In this document: positions 1 to 8,224 of the stretch, piece by piece
How positions within the stretch are numbered: the stretch's first letter is position 1
How the letters are laid out: the number at the start of each line of letters is the position of its first letter
Assembly (NCBI GenBank): GCA_934636425.1
Contig: CAKUAV010000014.1
Coordinates: 1-33,279 of the forward strand
Direction: 5' to 3'
DNA: 33,279 nucleotides
DNA from: an uncultured Clostridia bacterium
Lineage (GTDB): Bacteria; Bacillota; Clostridia; Christensenellales; Aristaeellaceae
Position numbers and translations under genes: made by a program
The notes under the pieces: model-generated
What the model was told of the DNA's origin: nothing
What the model saw: the letters and a program-made list of their open reading frames with translations, nothing else
Databases searched by the model: none

Positions 1-197
1 ACCTTGAGGTTATGGTCAATGTAATCACGGATTTTACCGACGTCCTGCTCGGTCAGATCCTTGACGCGGGTGTCGGGATTGACGCCGGTCGCCTCAATGA
101 TCTCATCGGCGATGTTGTTGCCGATGCCGTAGATGTACGTCAGGGCAATCTCGATTCTCTTTTCACGGGGAAGGTCGACGCCTGCGATACGTGCCAT
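1..197 (-). CDS. rpsM: 30S ribosomal protein S13, 5' part only
   Basis: The first 65 codons are present and the 3' end lies beyond the left edge. The N-terminus MARIAGVDLPREKR and the following helix-two-turn-helix region with YGIG are diagnostic of S13, a protein of the 30S head that contacts P-site tRNA and forms intersubunit bridges with the 50S. The ATG at 197 is preceded by GGAGGTG. It normally heads the alpha operon (rpsK, rpsD, rpoA, rplQ downstream), which would lie to the left. It is separated from rpmJ by an unusually long 144-nt gap. Confidence 0.97.
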   Translation of the reverse strand, partial: MARIAGVDLPREKRIEIALTYIYGIGNNIADEIIEATGVNPDTRVKDLTEQDVGKIRDYIDHNLK

Positions 198-341
198 GTG
201 TTATTCAGCACCTCCATTAAATCATACGCAGAGCCGTTGGCTCTCGTACCGGCGGCTCCTTGCGGGGAGCCTTACTGACTTGGGAATCTATCCTGAAGAC
301 CGGCGGCAGCCGCTCCGCCCGTCCTTTGCTTAATCAGGCGA
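198..341 (-). other. Structured 144-nt gap between rpmJ and rpsM
   Basis: No gene fits here. Most gaps in this cluster are 1-32 nt, so this one is long. On the minus strand it contains two short perfect hairpins: GGCTCC/GGAGCC at 254-271 (6-nt loop) and AGAGCC/GGCTCT at 230-244 (3-nt loop). A GC-rich possible hairpin also lies at 302-319. None is followed by a T-run, so these are not obvious terminators. Position just upstream of rpsM matches where S4 autoregulatory leaders sit in some bacteria, but I cannot match this to a known family. I see no convincing promoter. Confidence 0.4.
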
Positions 342-455
342 TCAGCCCTGCTTCTGCTTGTGCTTGGGGTTCTCGCAAATGACCATGACGCGACCCTTGC
401 GCTTAATGACCTTGCACTTCTCACAAATGGGTTTAACCGAAGGTCTCACTTTCAT
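342..455 (-). CDS. rpmJ: 50S ribosomal protein L36 (zinc-binding form)
   Basis: A 37-residue protein beginning MKVRPSVKPICEKC. It has C11, C14, C27 and H32, the zinc ribbon of the C+ form of L36, which binds 23S rRNA in the 50S subunit. The length is exactly normal for the family. It lies 29 nt downstream of infA, the usual order in Firmicutes. The ATG at 455 is preceded by a GGGAGGAAG-type ribosome binding site. Confidence 0.97.
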   Translation of the reverse strand: MKVRPSVKPICEKCKVIKRKGRVMVICENPKHKQKQG

Positions 456-484
456 TTGAGCTTCCTCCCTGTTGATTGCATCGG

Positions 485-706
485 TTAAGACTTGCTCCGC
501 CAGGTGATGCGTCCCCTGGTCAGATCATACGGCGACAATTCGATCGTTACCTTGTCGCCCGGATAGATGCGGATGTAGTTCATCCTCATCTTGCCGGAAA
601 CGTGGGCCAGAACCTTGTGGCCGCCGGGCAATTCAACCTCGAACACCGCATTGGGATAGCATTCGGTGACGACGCCTTCTACTTCAATAACATCCGACTT
701 GGACAA
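485..706 (-). CDS. infA: Translation initiation factor IF-1
   Basis: A 73-residue single OB-fold (S1-like) protein, one residue from the common family length of 72. It contains the family core HVSGKMRMNYIRI and ends in DLTRGRITWR. IF-1 occupies the ribosomal A site during initiation and aids IF-2 and IF-3. It starts 4 nt after the KOW-protein stop codon, so translation is probably coupled. Confidence 0.98.
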   Translation of the reverse strand: MSKSDVIEVEGVVTECYPNAVFEVELPGGHKVLAHVSGKMRMNYIRIYPGDKVTIELSPYDLTRGRITWRSKS

Positions 707-710
707 GATC

Positions 711-992
711 TCACTCCTCCTTTTGCCTGAGCGCCTTCAGCGCCTTGCGCAGCTCGCAATTTTCAACGGGCGCGCCCGCCTCCAGCTTTTCTTGCAAACT
801 GGAAATCGTCTCCTCGGTGACAAACAGGTGCCGCGCGCGCTTTTTCTTCGGCTTTTCGATTTTGCGCGTGTCGCCGTCGGCCACATAGGCAAAATCGCCT
901 TCAAGCGCCGTGACGATGAACTCGCGCCCCTCGTCGCGCCCGTTTTTCGATCTGACGACCTTTCCGAGGCCGATCGGCCATGTTCTCTTCAT
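711..992 (-). CDS. KOW-domain RNA-binding protein (L14E/L6E/L27E-like)
   Basis: A 93-residue basic protein with an N-terminal KOW/SH3-like stretch (about residues 7-40, GKVVRSKNGRDEGREF) and a C-terminal charged helix. Small proteins of this kind commonly sit between map and infA in Clostridia and are presumed to bind RNA or the ribosome; the function is not established. An upstream in-frame ATG would add 39 residues, but those lie inside map. I chose the ATG at 992 because GGAGG precedes it and it overlaps the map stop as TGATG, a translational-coupling arrangement. Confidence 0.85.
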   Translation of the reverse strand: MKRTWPIGLGKVVRSKNGRDEGREFIVTALEGDFAYVADGDTRKIEKPKKKRARHLFVTEETISSLQEKLEAGAPVENCELRKALKALRQKEE

Positions 993-1759
993 CAGAACCT
1001 CCGTACATCGGCGCCCGGATAGCTCAGTATCTCCGGCTCTCCTGTTGTCACGGCCACTGTGTGCTCGTAATGGGAGCACCAGCTGTGGTCGCGGGTGATC
1101 ACTGTCCACCCATTGTCATCAACGTAGATCGGCCACCGTCCCCTTGCAATCATCGGCTCGATGGCGATCACCATGCCCGGCTTGAGGCGAACGCCCCGGC
1201 CGGCCGGCCCGAAATTCGGCACGTTCGGATCCTCGTGCATCTCGCGGCCAATGCCGTGTCCGCACAGATCGCGAATGACGCCGTATCCGTTTTTCTCGGC
1301 GTGCTCCTGAACCGCGTGGCTGACGTCGCCCAGTCGGTTGCCCTCCCGGACCTGTCTGGCGCCCAGCCAGAAGCATTCCTCGGTAACGCGAATCAGACGT
1401 GCGATTTCCTCGTCGATCTTGCCCACAGGCGCTGTGAACGCGCTGTCGGACTGCCAGCCGTCAAGGATCAGGCCGCAGTCGATCGAGACGATCGAGCCCT
1501 CTTTGAGCGGCTTGTCGCTGGGGAAACCGTGCACCACTTCATCATTGACCGATGCGCAGATCGAAGCCGGAAACCCTTCGTAGCCCTTGAAAGAGGGGAT
1601 CGCGCCGGCGTCCCGAATCATCCGCTCGGCCTCGCGGTCGAGATGAAGTGTGGTGACGCCGGGCTCGATCATGTTTCTCAGCTGGTCAAGCACCTCGTGA
1701 AGAAGCGCGCCCGCTTTTCGCATCTTACCGATTTCTTCGGCAGATTTAATCGTAATCAT
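992..1759 (-). CDS. map: Methionine aminopeptidase, type I
   Basis: A 255-residue enzyme that removes the initiator methionine from nascent proteins. The pita-bread metal ligands are visible as D94, D105, H168, E201 and E232, with H77 and H175 at the usual substrate-binding and catalytic positions. The segment around the second aspartate reads DGWQSD rather than the more common GYHGD pattern, but the ligand is kept. The start overlaps the adk stop by 4 nt (ATGA). Location after secY-adk is canonical. Confidence 0.97.
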   Translation of the reverse strand: MITIKSAEEIGKMRKAGALLHEVLDQLRNMIEPGVTTLHLDREAERMIRDAGAIPSFKGYEGFPASICASVNDEVVHGFPSDKPLKEGSIVSIDCGLILDGWQSDSAFTAPVGKIDEEIARLIRVTEECFWLGARQVREGNRLGDVSHAVQEHAEKNGYGVIRDLCGHGIGREMHEDPNVPNFGPAGRGVRLKPGMVIAIEPMIARGRWPIYVDDNGWTVITRDHSWCSHYEHTVAVTTGEPEILSYPGADVRRF

Positions 1760-2385
1760 AGTTCAACCGCCAGGGCTTTCGCAATTTCAGCGGTGACCTC
1801 TTCCATCGGAAGAGAGCCGTCCACCTGCTTGAGAATGCCCTTGTCCGCATAGTACTCGGTCAGCGGGCTGGTCTGCTCGTGGTAGACCTGAAGCCGGCTG
1901 GCGATGGTTGCGGGGTTATCGTCAGCCCGCTGGATCAGCTCTGCGCCGCAGTCGGGGCAAACCTTCGCATCCTTGAGTCTGGTGATGTGGAAGGTGCCGT
2001 TGCACTTCGGGCAGAAGCGGCGTCCGCCAAGGCGTTCGATGAGCTTTTCATCGGCTACGGCGATGTCGACGACCGCATCGGGCTGCGAGAATTCGGCGAG
2101 GGCGCGCGCCTGATCGAGATTGCGGGGGAAGCCGTCCAGAAGATAACCGTTCTTGCAGTCATCCTCGGCCAGGCGCTCCCTGACCATCTCAACGGTCACG
2201 CTGTCCGGAACCAGCTTGCCCTGATCGATGTACGCCTTGGCCTTGAGGCCGGTGGGCGTGCCCTCGCTCATGGCTTTGCGGAACATATCGCCGGTGGAAA
2301 TATGGGCAATGCCGAGCGCCTTGCTCACCAAGGCCGCCTGCGTCCCCTTGCCCGCGCCGGGAGGGCCAAGAAAAATAAGATTCAT
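1756..2385 (-). CDS. adk: Adenylate kinase, zinc-lid form
   Basis: A 209-residue cytosolic kinase that interconverts ATP+AMP and 2 ADP. The P-loop GPPGAGKGT is at residues 7-15 and the AMP-binding DGFPR motif at 84-88. The LID domain carries C125, C128, C143 and C146, the structural zinc site typical of Gram-positive enzymes. It is slightly shorter than the usual 214-217 residues. It follows secY after 21 nt and overlaps map by 4 nt. Confidence 0.98.
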   Translation of the reverse strand: MNLIFLGPPGAGKGTQAALVSKALGIAHISTGDMFRKAMSEGTPTGLKAKAYIDQGKLVPDSVTVEMVRERLAEDDCKNGYLLDGFPRNLDQARALAEFSQPDAVVDIAVADEKLIERLGGRRFCPKCNGTFHITRLKDAKVCPDCGAELIQRADDNPATIASRLQVYHEQTSPLTEYYADKGILKQVDGSLPMEEVTAEIAKALAVEL

Positions 2386-2406
2386 CGTGATTTCCTCCCG
2401 ACAGAA

Positions 2407-3657
2407 TTACTTCAGGAATCCCTTGTAGTGGCGCATCTCCATCTGAGACTGCAGCTGACGCGCGGTTTCAATCGCGACGCTGACGGCAATCAGCAGGGAG
2501 CTGGCGGCCAGAGGCAGGCTCAGACCGACCATCTTGTAGAAGACGGTGGGCAGCGTCGCCAGCACGGCCAGGAACAGCGCGCCGAACATGGTGATTCGCT
2601 TGCTGACCTTCGCGATGTAATCAGCGGTGGGCTTGTCCGGGCGGATGCCGGGGATCGAGCCGCCGTTCTGCTTCAGGTTCTTGCTCATCTCAACGGGATT
2701 GAACGTGATGGAGCTGTAGAAGAACGTGAAGCCGAAGATCATCAGGGCGAAGATGAGCAGATACCAGCCGCTCTGTCCATAGAACCGATCCCACCACTTG
2801 GCCGCGGCGGAATTGGGCATGAACGAGAAGATGGTGCTCGGGAACTGCATGATCGCGGAGGCGAAGATCAGCGGCAGCACGCCGGACGCATTGACCTTGA
2901 GGGGAATGCGGCTGGTCTGTCCGCCGTACATCTTGTTGCCCACGACACGCTTGGCATACTGAACCGGGATGCGGCGCTCGGCCAGCTCGACCAGCGTAAC
3001 GCCGACGATCATGACCAGGCTGATGAGAAGCACCACGAGGGCCGCCCACACGGACACGTTGCCAACAAACATATTCTTGACATAGCTGACGATCTGGCTG
3101 GACAGACGCGCAATGATGCCGGCGAAGATCAGCAGCGAAACGCCGTTGCCGATGCCCTTGTCATTGATGCGCTCGCCAATCCACATGGCCAGAGCGGTAC
3201 CACCCGCCAGGCACAGGCCGATGGTCACATAGTTGTACCAGGCCGTGGTGGCAGCGGCGCCCAGTCCGATGGACAGAGCAACCGCCTGAATGAATCCCAG
3301 AACAATCGTGACATAACGGGTAATCTGCGCTATCTTCTTGCGGCCCTCTTCGCCTTCCTTCTGGAGTTCCTCCAGCTTCGGTATGGCAACACAAAGCAGC
3401 TGCATGATAATCGACGCATTGATGTAAGGGGTAATACCCATTGCCATGATGGTGAATTGCTCCAGGTTGGAACCGGTCATGGTGTTCATGAAATCCAGCA
3501 GGCTGATGCCGGCCACGGCCTTAGCAACCACCTCGACGTTAACGCCGGGCGTCGGGACGAAGCACAGCAGCCGATAAATCAAAAGCATGAACAGGGTATA
3601 GAGGATCTTCTTGCGAAGATCGGCAATCTTCCATGCGTTGCGCAGCGTTTCCCACAT
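2407..3657 (-). CDS. secY: Protein translocase subunit SecY
   Basis: A 416-residue polytopic membrane protein with ten predicted hydrophobic segments. It forms the central pore of the SecYEG channel. The N-terminus (MWETLRNAWKIADLRKKI), the plug-region PTPGV motif and the cytoplasmic loop RRIPVQYAKR are typical of the family. The start is one nt after the rplO stop, so the two are tightly coupled. Location in the spc part of the cluster is canonical. Confidence 0.98.
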   Translation of the reverse strand: MWETLRNAWKIADLRKKILYTLFMLLIYRLLCFVPTPGVNVEVVAKAVAGISLLDFMNTMTGSNLEQFTIMAMGITPYINASIIMQLLCVAIPKLEELQKEGEEGRKKIAQITRYVTIVLGFIQAVALSIGLGAAATTAWYNYVTIGLCLAGGTALAMWIGERINDKGIGNGVSLLIFAGIIARLSSQIVSYVKNMFVGNVSVWAALVVLLISLVMIVGVTLVELAERRIPVQYAKRVVGNKMYGGQTSRIPLKVNASGVLPLIFASAIMQFPSTIFSFMPNSAAAKWWDRFYGQSGWYLLIFALMIFGFTFFYSSITFNPVEMSKNLKQNGGSIPGIRPDKPTADYIAKVSKRITMFGALFLAVLATLPTVFYKMVGLSLPLAASSLLIAVSVAIETARQLQSQMEMRHYKGFLK

Positions 3658-3658
3658 G

Positions 3659-4099
3659 TCAGATCACCTCGGCCTTTCCTCCGACCGCCTCGATCTTTTC
3701 CTTGGCGGTGGCGGTGAACTTCGCCGCCTGGACGGTCAGCTTTTTGGTCAGTTCGCCATTGCCCATGATCTTGATGCCGTCGTCGATCTTCTTGATGATG
3801 CCGTACTCGATCAGCTCGACGGGGGTGACCGTCATGCCGTCCTCGAACACCTCAAGGCGATCCACATTGATGGCGACGTAGTTGATGCGGAAGGGATTGT
3901 AGAAGCCGCGCTTGGGCAGACGGCGAACCAGAGGCATCTGGCCGCCCTCGAAGCCCGGGCGCTTGCCGCCGCCCGAGCGGGCCTTGGCACCCTTATGACC
4001 TTTGCCGGAAGTCTTGCCCAGACCGGAGCCAACGCCGCGCCCAAGGCGCTTCGGCGCCGTGGTCGATCCGAAAGCCGGCTTAAGTTCGTGCAGTTTCAT
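3659..4099 (-). CDS. rplO: 50S ribosomal protein L15
   Basis: A 146-residue protein with the N-terminal pattern MKLHELKP and the long glycine/arginine/lysine-rich extension (RLGRGVGSGLGKTSGKGHKG) that threads into 23S rRNA. The globular C-terminal domain follows from about residue 70. It is a late-assembling 50S protein. It lies 13 nt after rpmD and one nt before secY. Confidence 0.98.
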   Translation of the reverse strand: MKLHELKPAFGSTTAPKRLGRGVGSGLGKTSGKGHKGAKARSGGGKRPGFEGGQMPLVRRLPKRGFYNPFRINYVAINVDRLEVFEDGMTVTPVELIEYGIIKKIDDGIKIMGNGELTKKLTVQAAKFTATAKEKIEAVGGKAEVI

Positions 4100-4112
4100 G
4101 ATTCGACCCTCC

Positions 4113-4295
4113 TTAGTCTTCGATCTCCTCGACCTTCACCATGTGCTTCACCTTGAAGATCATGCCGCGCATCGCGGGGTTGTCCTGCTTGACGACCGTC
4201 TGGCCGATCTTGTGCAGGCCCAGCGCCTTAATGGTGGCAATCTGATCTTTCAGGCAGGCGATGGTGGACTTCGTCTGTGTGATTTTCAGTTTCAT
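4113..4295 (-). CDS. rpmD: 50S ribosomal protein L30
   Basis: A 60-residue protein of the small bacterial L30 type, with the family segment TIKALGLHKIGQTVV at about residues 21-35 and a C-terminal acidic tail. Length is normal. It lies between rpsE (14 nt) and rplO (13 nt), its standard place. Confidence 0.97.
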   Translation of the reverse strand: MKLKITQTKSTIACLKDQIATIKALGLHKIGQTVVKQDNPAMRGMIFKVKHMVKVEEIED

Positions 4296-4309
4296 ACTTC
4301 GCGCCCTCC

Positions 4310-4807
4310 TTAACCCAAGAGCTCTTCGACCGTCTTGCCGCGAAGCTTGGCGATCTCCTCAGCGGAGCGGAGCTGCTTGAGGCCTTCCATCGTGGCCTTG
4401 ACCATGTTGATCGGGTTGTTGGAGCCGATCGACTTGGTGCGGATGTTGCGGATGCCCGCAACCTCCAGAACCTGACGGACAGGGCCGCCGGCGATAACGC
4501 CGGTGCCTTCCGGCGCGGGCATCATCAGCACCTTGCCGGTGCCGTACACGCCGATGACCTCGTGCGGGATGGTCGTGTCCTTCAGAGACACCTTGATCAT
4601 GTTCTTCTTGGCGTCTTCATTGCCCTTGCGGATGGCTTCGGGAATTTCGGTCGCCTTGCCCATGCCGCAGCCAATGCGGCCGTTCTCGTCGCCAACCACC
4701 ATCAGAGCGCTGAAGCGCATATTGCGGCCGCCCTTGACGGTCTTGCTGACGCGGTTCACTGCGACAAGCTTTTCTTTGAATTCGCTAACCTGCTCGTTGC
4801 GCTGCAT
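4310..4807 (-). CDS. rpsE: 30S ribosomal protein S5
   Basis: A 165-residue protein with an N-terminal dsRNA-binding fold (RVSKTVKGGRNMRFSALMVV) and the S5 C-terminal domain containing AGGPVRQVLEVAGI. S5 lies near the 30S decoding site and mRNA entry and influences accuracy. It follows rplR after 18 nt. Confidence 0.98.
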   Translation of the reverse strand: MQRNEQVSEFKEKLVAVNRVSKTVKGGRNMRFSALMVVGDENGRIGCGMGKATEIPEAIRKGNEDAKKNMIKVSLKDTTIPHEVIGVYGTGKVLMMPAPEGTGVIAGGPVRQVLEVAGIRNIRTKSIGSNNPINMVKATMEGLKQLRSAEEIAKLRGKTVEELLG

Positions 4808-4825
4808 GCGTGCATTCCTCCTGAT

Positions 4826-5194
4826 TTAGAAGTCCAGACCGCCCTCGCGAGCGCCAGCGGCCAGTTCGGCCACACGGCCGGTGTAGATGTAGCCGCCGCG
4901 ATCGAAAACGACCGTCTTGATGCCAGCGGCTTCGGCGCGCTCGGCGATGGTCTTGCCGACCAGCTTCGCGGCGCCCTTCTTGTCCATTTCGCCGATCTGC
5001 GCGGCCAGATCCTTCTCCACGGTCGAAGCCGCAACCAGGGTCATGCCCTTCGCGTCGTCGATGATCTGGGCGTAGATGTGGGCGTTGCTTCTGTAAACGC
5101 AGAGCCGGGGACGCTCGGTCGTGCCGCTGATCTTCTTGCGGACGCGCGCATGTCGGATGACTCTGATCTCATTGCGATCCTGCTTTTTGAACAT
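4826..5194 (-). CDS. rplR: 50S ribosomal protein L18
   Basis: A 122-residue basic protein that binds 5S rRNA in the central protuberance with L5. Family features are the arginine-rich N-terminus (residues 4-30), RLCVYRSNAHIYAQIIDD, and the C-terminal FDRGGYIYTGRV. Length is normal. It sits 18 nt after rplF. Confidence 0.98.
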   Translation of the reverse strand: MFKKQDRNEIRVIRHARVRKKISGTTERPRLCVYRSNAHIYAQIIDDAKGMTLVAASTVEKDLAAQIGEMDKKGAAKLVGKTIAERAEAAGIKTVVFDRGGYIYTGRVAELAAGAREGGLDF

Positions 5195-5212
5195 GAGCGT
5201 TCACTCCCTTAC

Positions 5213-5758
5213 TTATTTCTTACCGGCTTTGCCTTCCTTATGACGGACGTACTCGCCCGTATAACGAATGCCCTTGCCATGATAGGGTTCCGGCTTGCGG
5301 ATGGCGCGGATATCCGCGGCGATCGCGCCAACCTGCTGCTTGTCGATGCCATGCACGATGATCTGCGTGGCGCTGGGCGTCTCGAACTTGATGTTCTCGG
5401 GCGCGTCGACATTGACAGGATGAGAGAAGCCGATGTTGATGACCAGCTTGGCCGGGCTCTCCGCCTGAGCGCGGTAGCCGACGCCGACCAGCTCCAGGCT
5501 CTTGGTGAAGCCGGTGGTCACACCGGTGACCATGTTGTGGATCAGAGAACGATACAGGCCGTGCAGGGCGCGATGCGCCTTGTCATCGGTGGGGCGGGTG
5601 ATATGGATCACGCTGCCCTCCTGCTTGACGGTGATATCCTTGTTCACCTTCTGAGAAAGCTCACCCTTGGGGCCTTTCACAATCACGGTGTTGTCGTCCG
5701 TAATCGTAACGGTAACCCCGGCGGGCACAGCGATCGGAAGTCTTCCGATTCGAGACAT
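5213..5758 (-). CDS. rplF: 50S ribosomal protein L6
   Basis: A 181-residue protein made of two repeated alpha/beta domains, beginning MSRIGRLPIAVPAGV. The C-terminal PEPYHGKGIRYTGE motif is the L6 signature. L6 binds 23S rRNA near the factor-binding site. The open frame extends further upstream, but the ATG at 5758 has the canonical N-terminus and is preceded by a GGAGG site, so the longer frame is not used. Confidence 0.98.
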   Translation of the reverse strand: MSRIGRLPIAVPAGVTVTITDDNTVIVKGPKGELSQKVNKDITVKQEGSVIHITRPTDDKAHRALHGLYRSLIHNMVTGVTTGFTKSLELVGVGYRAQAESPAKLVINIGFSHPVNVDAPENIKFETPSATQIIVHGIDKQQVGAIAADIRAIRKPEPYHGKGIRYTGEYVRHKEGKAGKK

Positions 5759-5777
5759 TGTTATTGCACCTCCGTTA

Positions 5778-6176
5778 TTACCAGATGTAGGCCAGCACTT
5801 CGCCGCCCACACCGGCCTTGCGGGCTTCCTTGTCGGTCATGACGCCCTTGGACGTGGAGACAATCGCTATGCCCAGGCCGCCCAGAACCTTGGGCAGCTC
5901 GTCAGTCCGGGCGTAAACGCGCAGACCGGGCGTAGAAATGCGCTTCAAACCGTTGATAACGGACTGCTTGTTCTCAACGTACTTGAGCACAATCTTGATC
6001 TGTCCCTGCAAACCGTCGTCAATATAGTCAACAGACTTGATATAGCCTTCCTCCAACAGAATCTTGGCGATCGCCTTCTTCATGTTGGACGCGGGAAGGG
6101 TCACGGTATCATGTCTGGCAATAAGGGCATTGCGGATGCGGGTCAGCATATCCGCGATGGGATCATTCATCAGCAT
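5778..6176 (-). CDS. rpsH: 30S ribosomal protein S8
   Basis: A 132-residue primary 16S rRNA-binding protein, with NDPIADMLTRIRNA near the start and the C-terminal signature GVMTDKEARKAGVGGE. The first ATG (6176) is preferred over the third codon because AAGGAGG lies at correct spacing from it. In other bacteria S8 represses its own spc operon by binding mRNA; nothing in this sequence lets me say whether that holds here. Confidence 0.97.
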   Translation of the reverse strand: MLMNDPIADMLTRIRNALIARHDTVTLPASNMKKAIAKILLEEGYIKSVDYIDDGLQGQIKIVLKYVENKQSVINGLKRISTPGLRVYARTDELPKVLGGLGIAIVSTSKGVMTDKEARKAGVGGEVLAYIW

Positions 6177-6205
6177 TGTGTAACCTCCTTCCGAAATAGC
6201 CCAGC

Positions 6206-6391
6206 TTACCAGCTTGCCTTTCTCACACCGGGAATCTCGCCCTTGTAGGCCAGTTCACGGAAACAAATTCTGCACACGCCGTACTTGCGGAGCACCGAAT
6301 GCGGACGGCCGCAGATGCGGCAGCGCGTGTAAGCACGGGTCGAGAACTTGGGCGCTCTCGCCTGCCTGATCTTCATGCTAGTCTTTGCCAC
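6206..6391 (-). CDS. rpsN: 30S ribosomal protein S14, type Z
   Basis: A 61-residue short S14 with two CXXC pairs (C24/C27 and C40/C43), the zinc-binding form typical of Firmicutes. It binds the 30S head next to S3 and S10. Length is exactly as expected for type Z. It lies between rplE (19 nt) and rpsH (29 nt). Confidence 0.98.
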   Translation of the reverse strand: MAKTSMKIRQARAPKFSTRAYTRCRICGRPHSVLRKYGVCRICFRELAYKGEIPGVRKASW

Positions 6392-6410
6392 GCGAATGTT
6401 CCTCCTTCAA

Positions 6411-6953
6411 TCAAGCCTGCTCAAACGGCATACCCAGCAGGCGCAGCAGTTCCTTCGCCTCTTCATCGGTCTTGGCGGTGGTCACGAAGATCATCTCAAG
6501 ACCGCGGATCTTCTCAACCTTATCGTATTCGATTTCGGGGAAGATCAGCTGCTCGCGAACGCCCAGAGAGTAGTTGCCGCGGCCGTCGAAGGCCTTGGCG
6601 CTCACGCCGCGGAAGTCGCGCACGCGGGGCAGAGCAATGTTCATCAGCTTGTCGGCGAACTCGTACATACGCTGATTGCGCAGCGTCACCTTCGCGCCGA
6701 CGTTCATGCCCTCGCGGACCTTGAAGTTCGCGATGGACTTCTTCGCCTTGGTCACCAGCGGCTTCTGGCCGGAGATGGTGGCGAGCTCGGCAACGGCCAC
6801 TTCCATGGACTTGGCGTTGTCCTTGCAATCGCCCAGACCAACGTTGAGCACGATCTTCTCAAGGCGCGGAATTTCGTTGACGTTCTTATACTGGAACTTC
6901 TGCTGAAGCGCCGGAACGACTTCGCTCACATACTTATCTTTCAGTCTGGCCAC
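6411..6953 (-). CDS. rplE: 50S ribosomal protein L5
   Basis: A 180-residue protein that binds 5S rRNA and contacts S13 and P-site tRNA across the interface. Family motifs are LEKIVLNVGLG at about residues 31-41, ITGQ-like ISGQKPLVTKAKKSIANFK, and the C-terminal GLEMIFVTTAKTDEEAKELL. It follows rplX after 21 nt. Confidence 0.98.
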   Translation of the reverse strand: MARLKDKYVSEVVPALQQKFQYKNVNEIPRLEKIVLNVGLGDCKDNAKSMEVAVAELATISGQKPLVTKAKKSIANFKVREGMNVGAKVTLRNQRMYEFADKLMNIALPRVRDFRGVSAKAFDGRGNYSLGVREQLIFPEIEYDKVEKIRGLEMIFVTTAKTDEEAKELLRLLGMPFEQA

Positions 6954-6974
6954 TTAAATGAACCTCCCTCTCGA

Positions 6975-7316
6975 TCAATTGTCGATGGTCGCGCCGCACT
7001 TCTTGCACGCGCGGACCTTCTGAGGCTTCTGGCCTTCTGCTTCGACAAACTTGTGGGCAACGCGGGTTGCCTTCTTGCAGGCCGGGCAAACCAGCATGAC
7101 CTTGCAGGCGGGGATGGCGGCTTCCTTCTCGATGATGCCGCCAGGCATGCCCTGTCCGCGCGGCTTCTGGTGCTTCTTCACCATCGCGACGCCTTCGACA
7201 ACGATCTTGCCCTCGGCCGGGAAGGCCTTCTGGATCTTGCCTTCCTTGCCCTTATCCTTACCGGAGATCACAACGACGGTGTCGCCGGTCTTAACGTTCA
7301 GTTTCGGTGCTGCCAA
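6975..7316 (-). CDS. rplX: 50S ribosomal protein L24, zinc-type, TTG start
   Basis: A 113-residue KOW-domain protein and early 50S assembly initiator. The KOW core GDTVVVISGKDKGKEG is at residues 11-26. Cysteines C77, C80, C104 and C107 form the zinc ribbon seen in many Firmicutes L24 proteins. An open frame begins at a TTG at 7331, but that codon overlaps the ribosome binding site. The TTG at 7316 lies 6-7 nt after GGAGGTG and gives the normal N-terminus MAAPKLNVKTGD, so it is the likely start. Confidence 0.95.
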   Translation of the reverse strand: MAAPKLNVKTGDTVVVISGKDKGKEGKIQKAFPAEGKIVVEGVAMVKKHQKPRGQGMPGGIIEKEAAIPACKVMLVCPACKKATRVAHKFVEAEGQKPQKVRACKKCGATIDN

Positions 7317-7331
7317 TTTGTACACCTCCAA

Positions 7332-7700
<369 letters not shown>

Positions 7701-7729
7701 TGTGGATTTCCTCCTTGCTTACGGCCCAA

Positions 7730-7987
7730 TTACTTCGCCTTTTCGACGATTTCAACCAGGCGCCAGCGCTTGTCCTTCGACAGCGGACGAGTTTCCATGA
7801 TGCGCACGGTATCGCCGATGCCGGCTTCGTTCTGCTCGTCATGAGCCTTGAACTTTTCGGTGCGATTCATGATTTTTCCATAAAGCGGATGCTTGACGCG
7901 GTTGCGGATCTCAACGGTGATGGTCTTGTCCATCTTATCGGAGACAACGACGCCAATACGGGTTTTGCGAAGTCCTCTTTCAGACAT
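7730..7987 (-). CDS. rpsQ: 30S ribosomal protein S17
   Basis: An 85-residue OB-fold protein, a primary 16S rRNA binder. Family features are RKTRIGVVVSDKMDKTI at the N-terminus and the ETRPLSKDKRWRL motif towards the C-terminus. Length is normal. It follows rpmC after 27 nt. Confidence 0.98.
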   Translation of the reverse strand: MSERGLRKTRIGVVVSDKMDKTITVEIRNRVKHPLYGKIMNRTEKFKAHDEQNEAGIGDTVRIMETRPLSKDKRWRLVEIVEKAK

Positions 7988-8014
7988 AGATCAAGCAGCC
8001 TCCTTTCGCTTCGA

Positions 8015-8224
8015 TCAGGCCTGCGTCTCGTTCTGACGCTGACGAATGATGGTCTTAACGCGGGCGATGTCACGCTTGCACGCGCTGATCGCAGCCGTGT
8101 TTTGCAGCTGACCGGTGGCCAGCTGGAAGCGCAGGTTGAACAGCTCGCTCTTCTTCTTATTCATTTCGGTGTCGAGCTCCGCGATCGTTTTCTGCTTCAG
8201 TTCAGCGATTTCTTTGGATTTCAT
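8015..8224 (-). CDS. rpmC: 50S ribosomal protein L29
   Basis: A 69-residue helical protein located near the polypeptide exit tunnel, where it helps form the docking site for trigger factor and SRP. The family core SELFNLRFQLATGQLQNT is at about residues 26-43, followed by RDIARVKTIIRQR. Its ATG overlaps the rplP stop by 4 nt. Confidence 0.98.
   Translation of the reverse strand: MKSKEIAELKQKTIAELDTEMNKKKSELFNLRFQLATGQLQNTAAISACKRDIARVKTIIRQRQNETQA

Noticed and set aside
1879..3717. A 612-codon plus-strand frame opposite adk and secY
   Set aside because: It is a codon-usage shadow of two certain genes.
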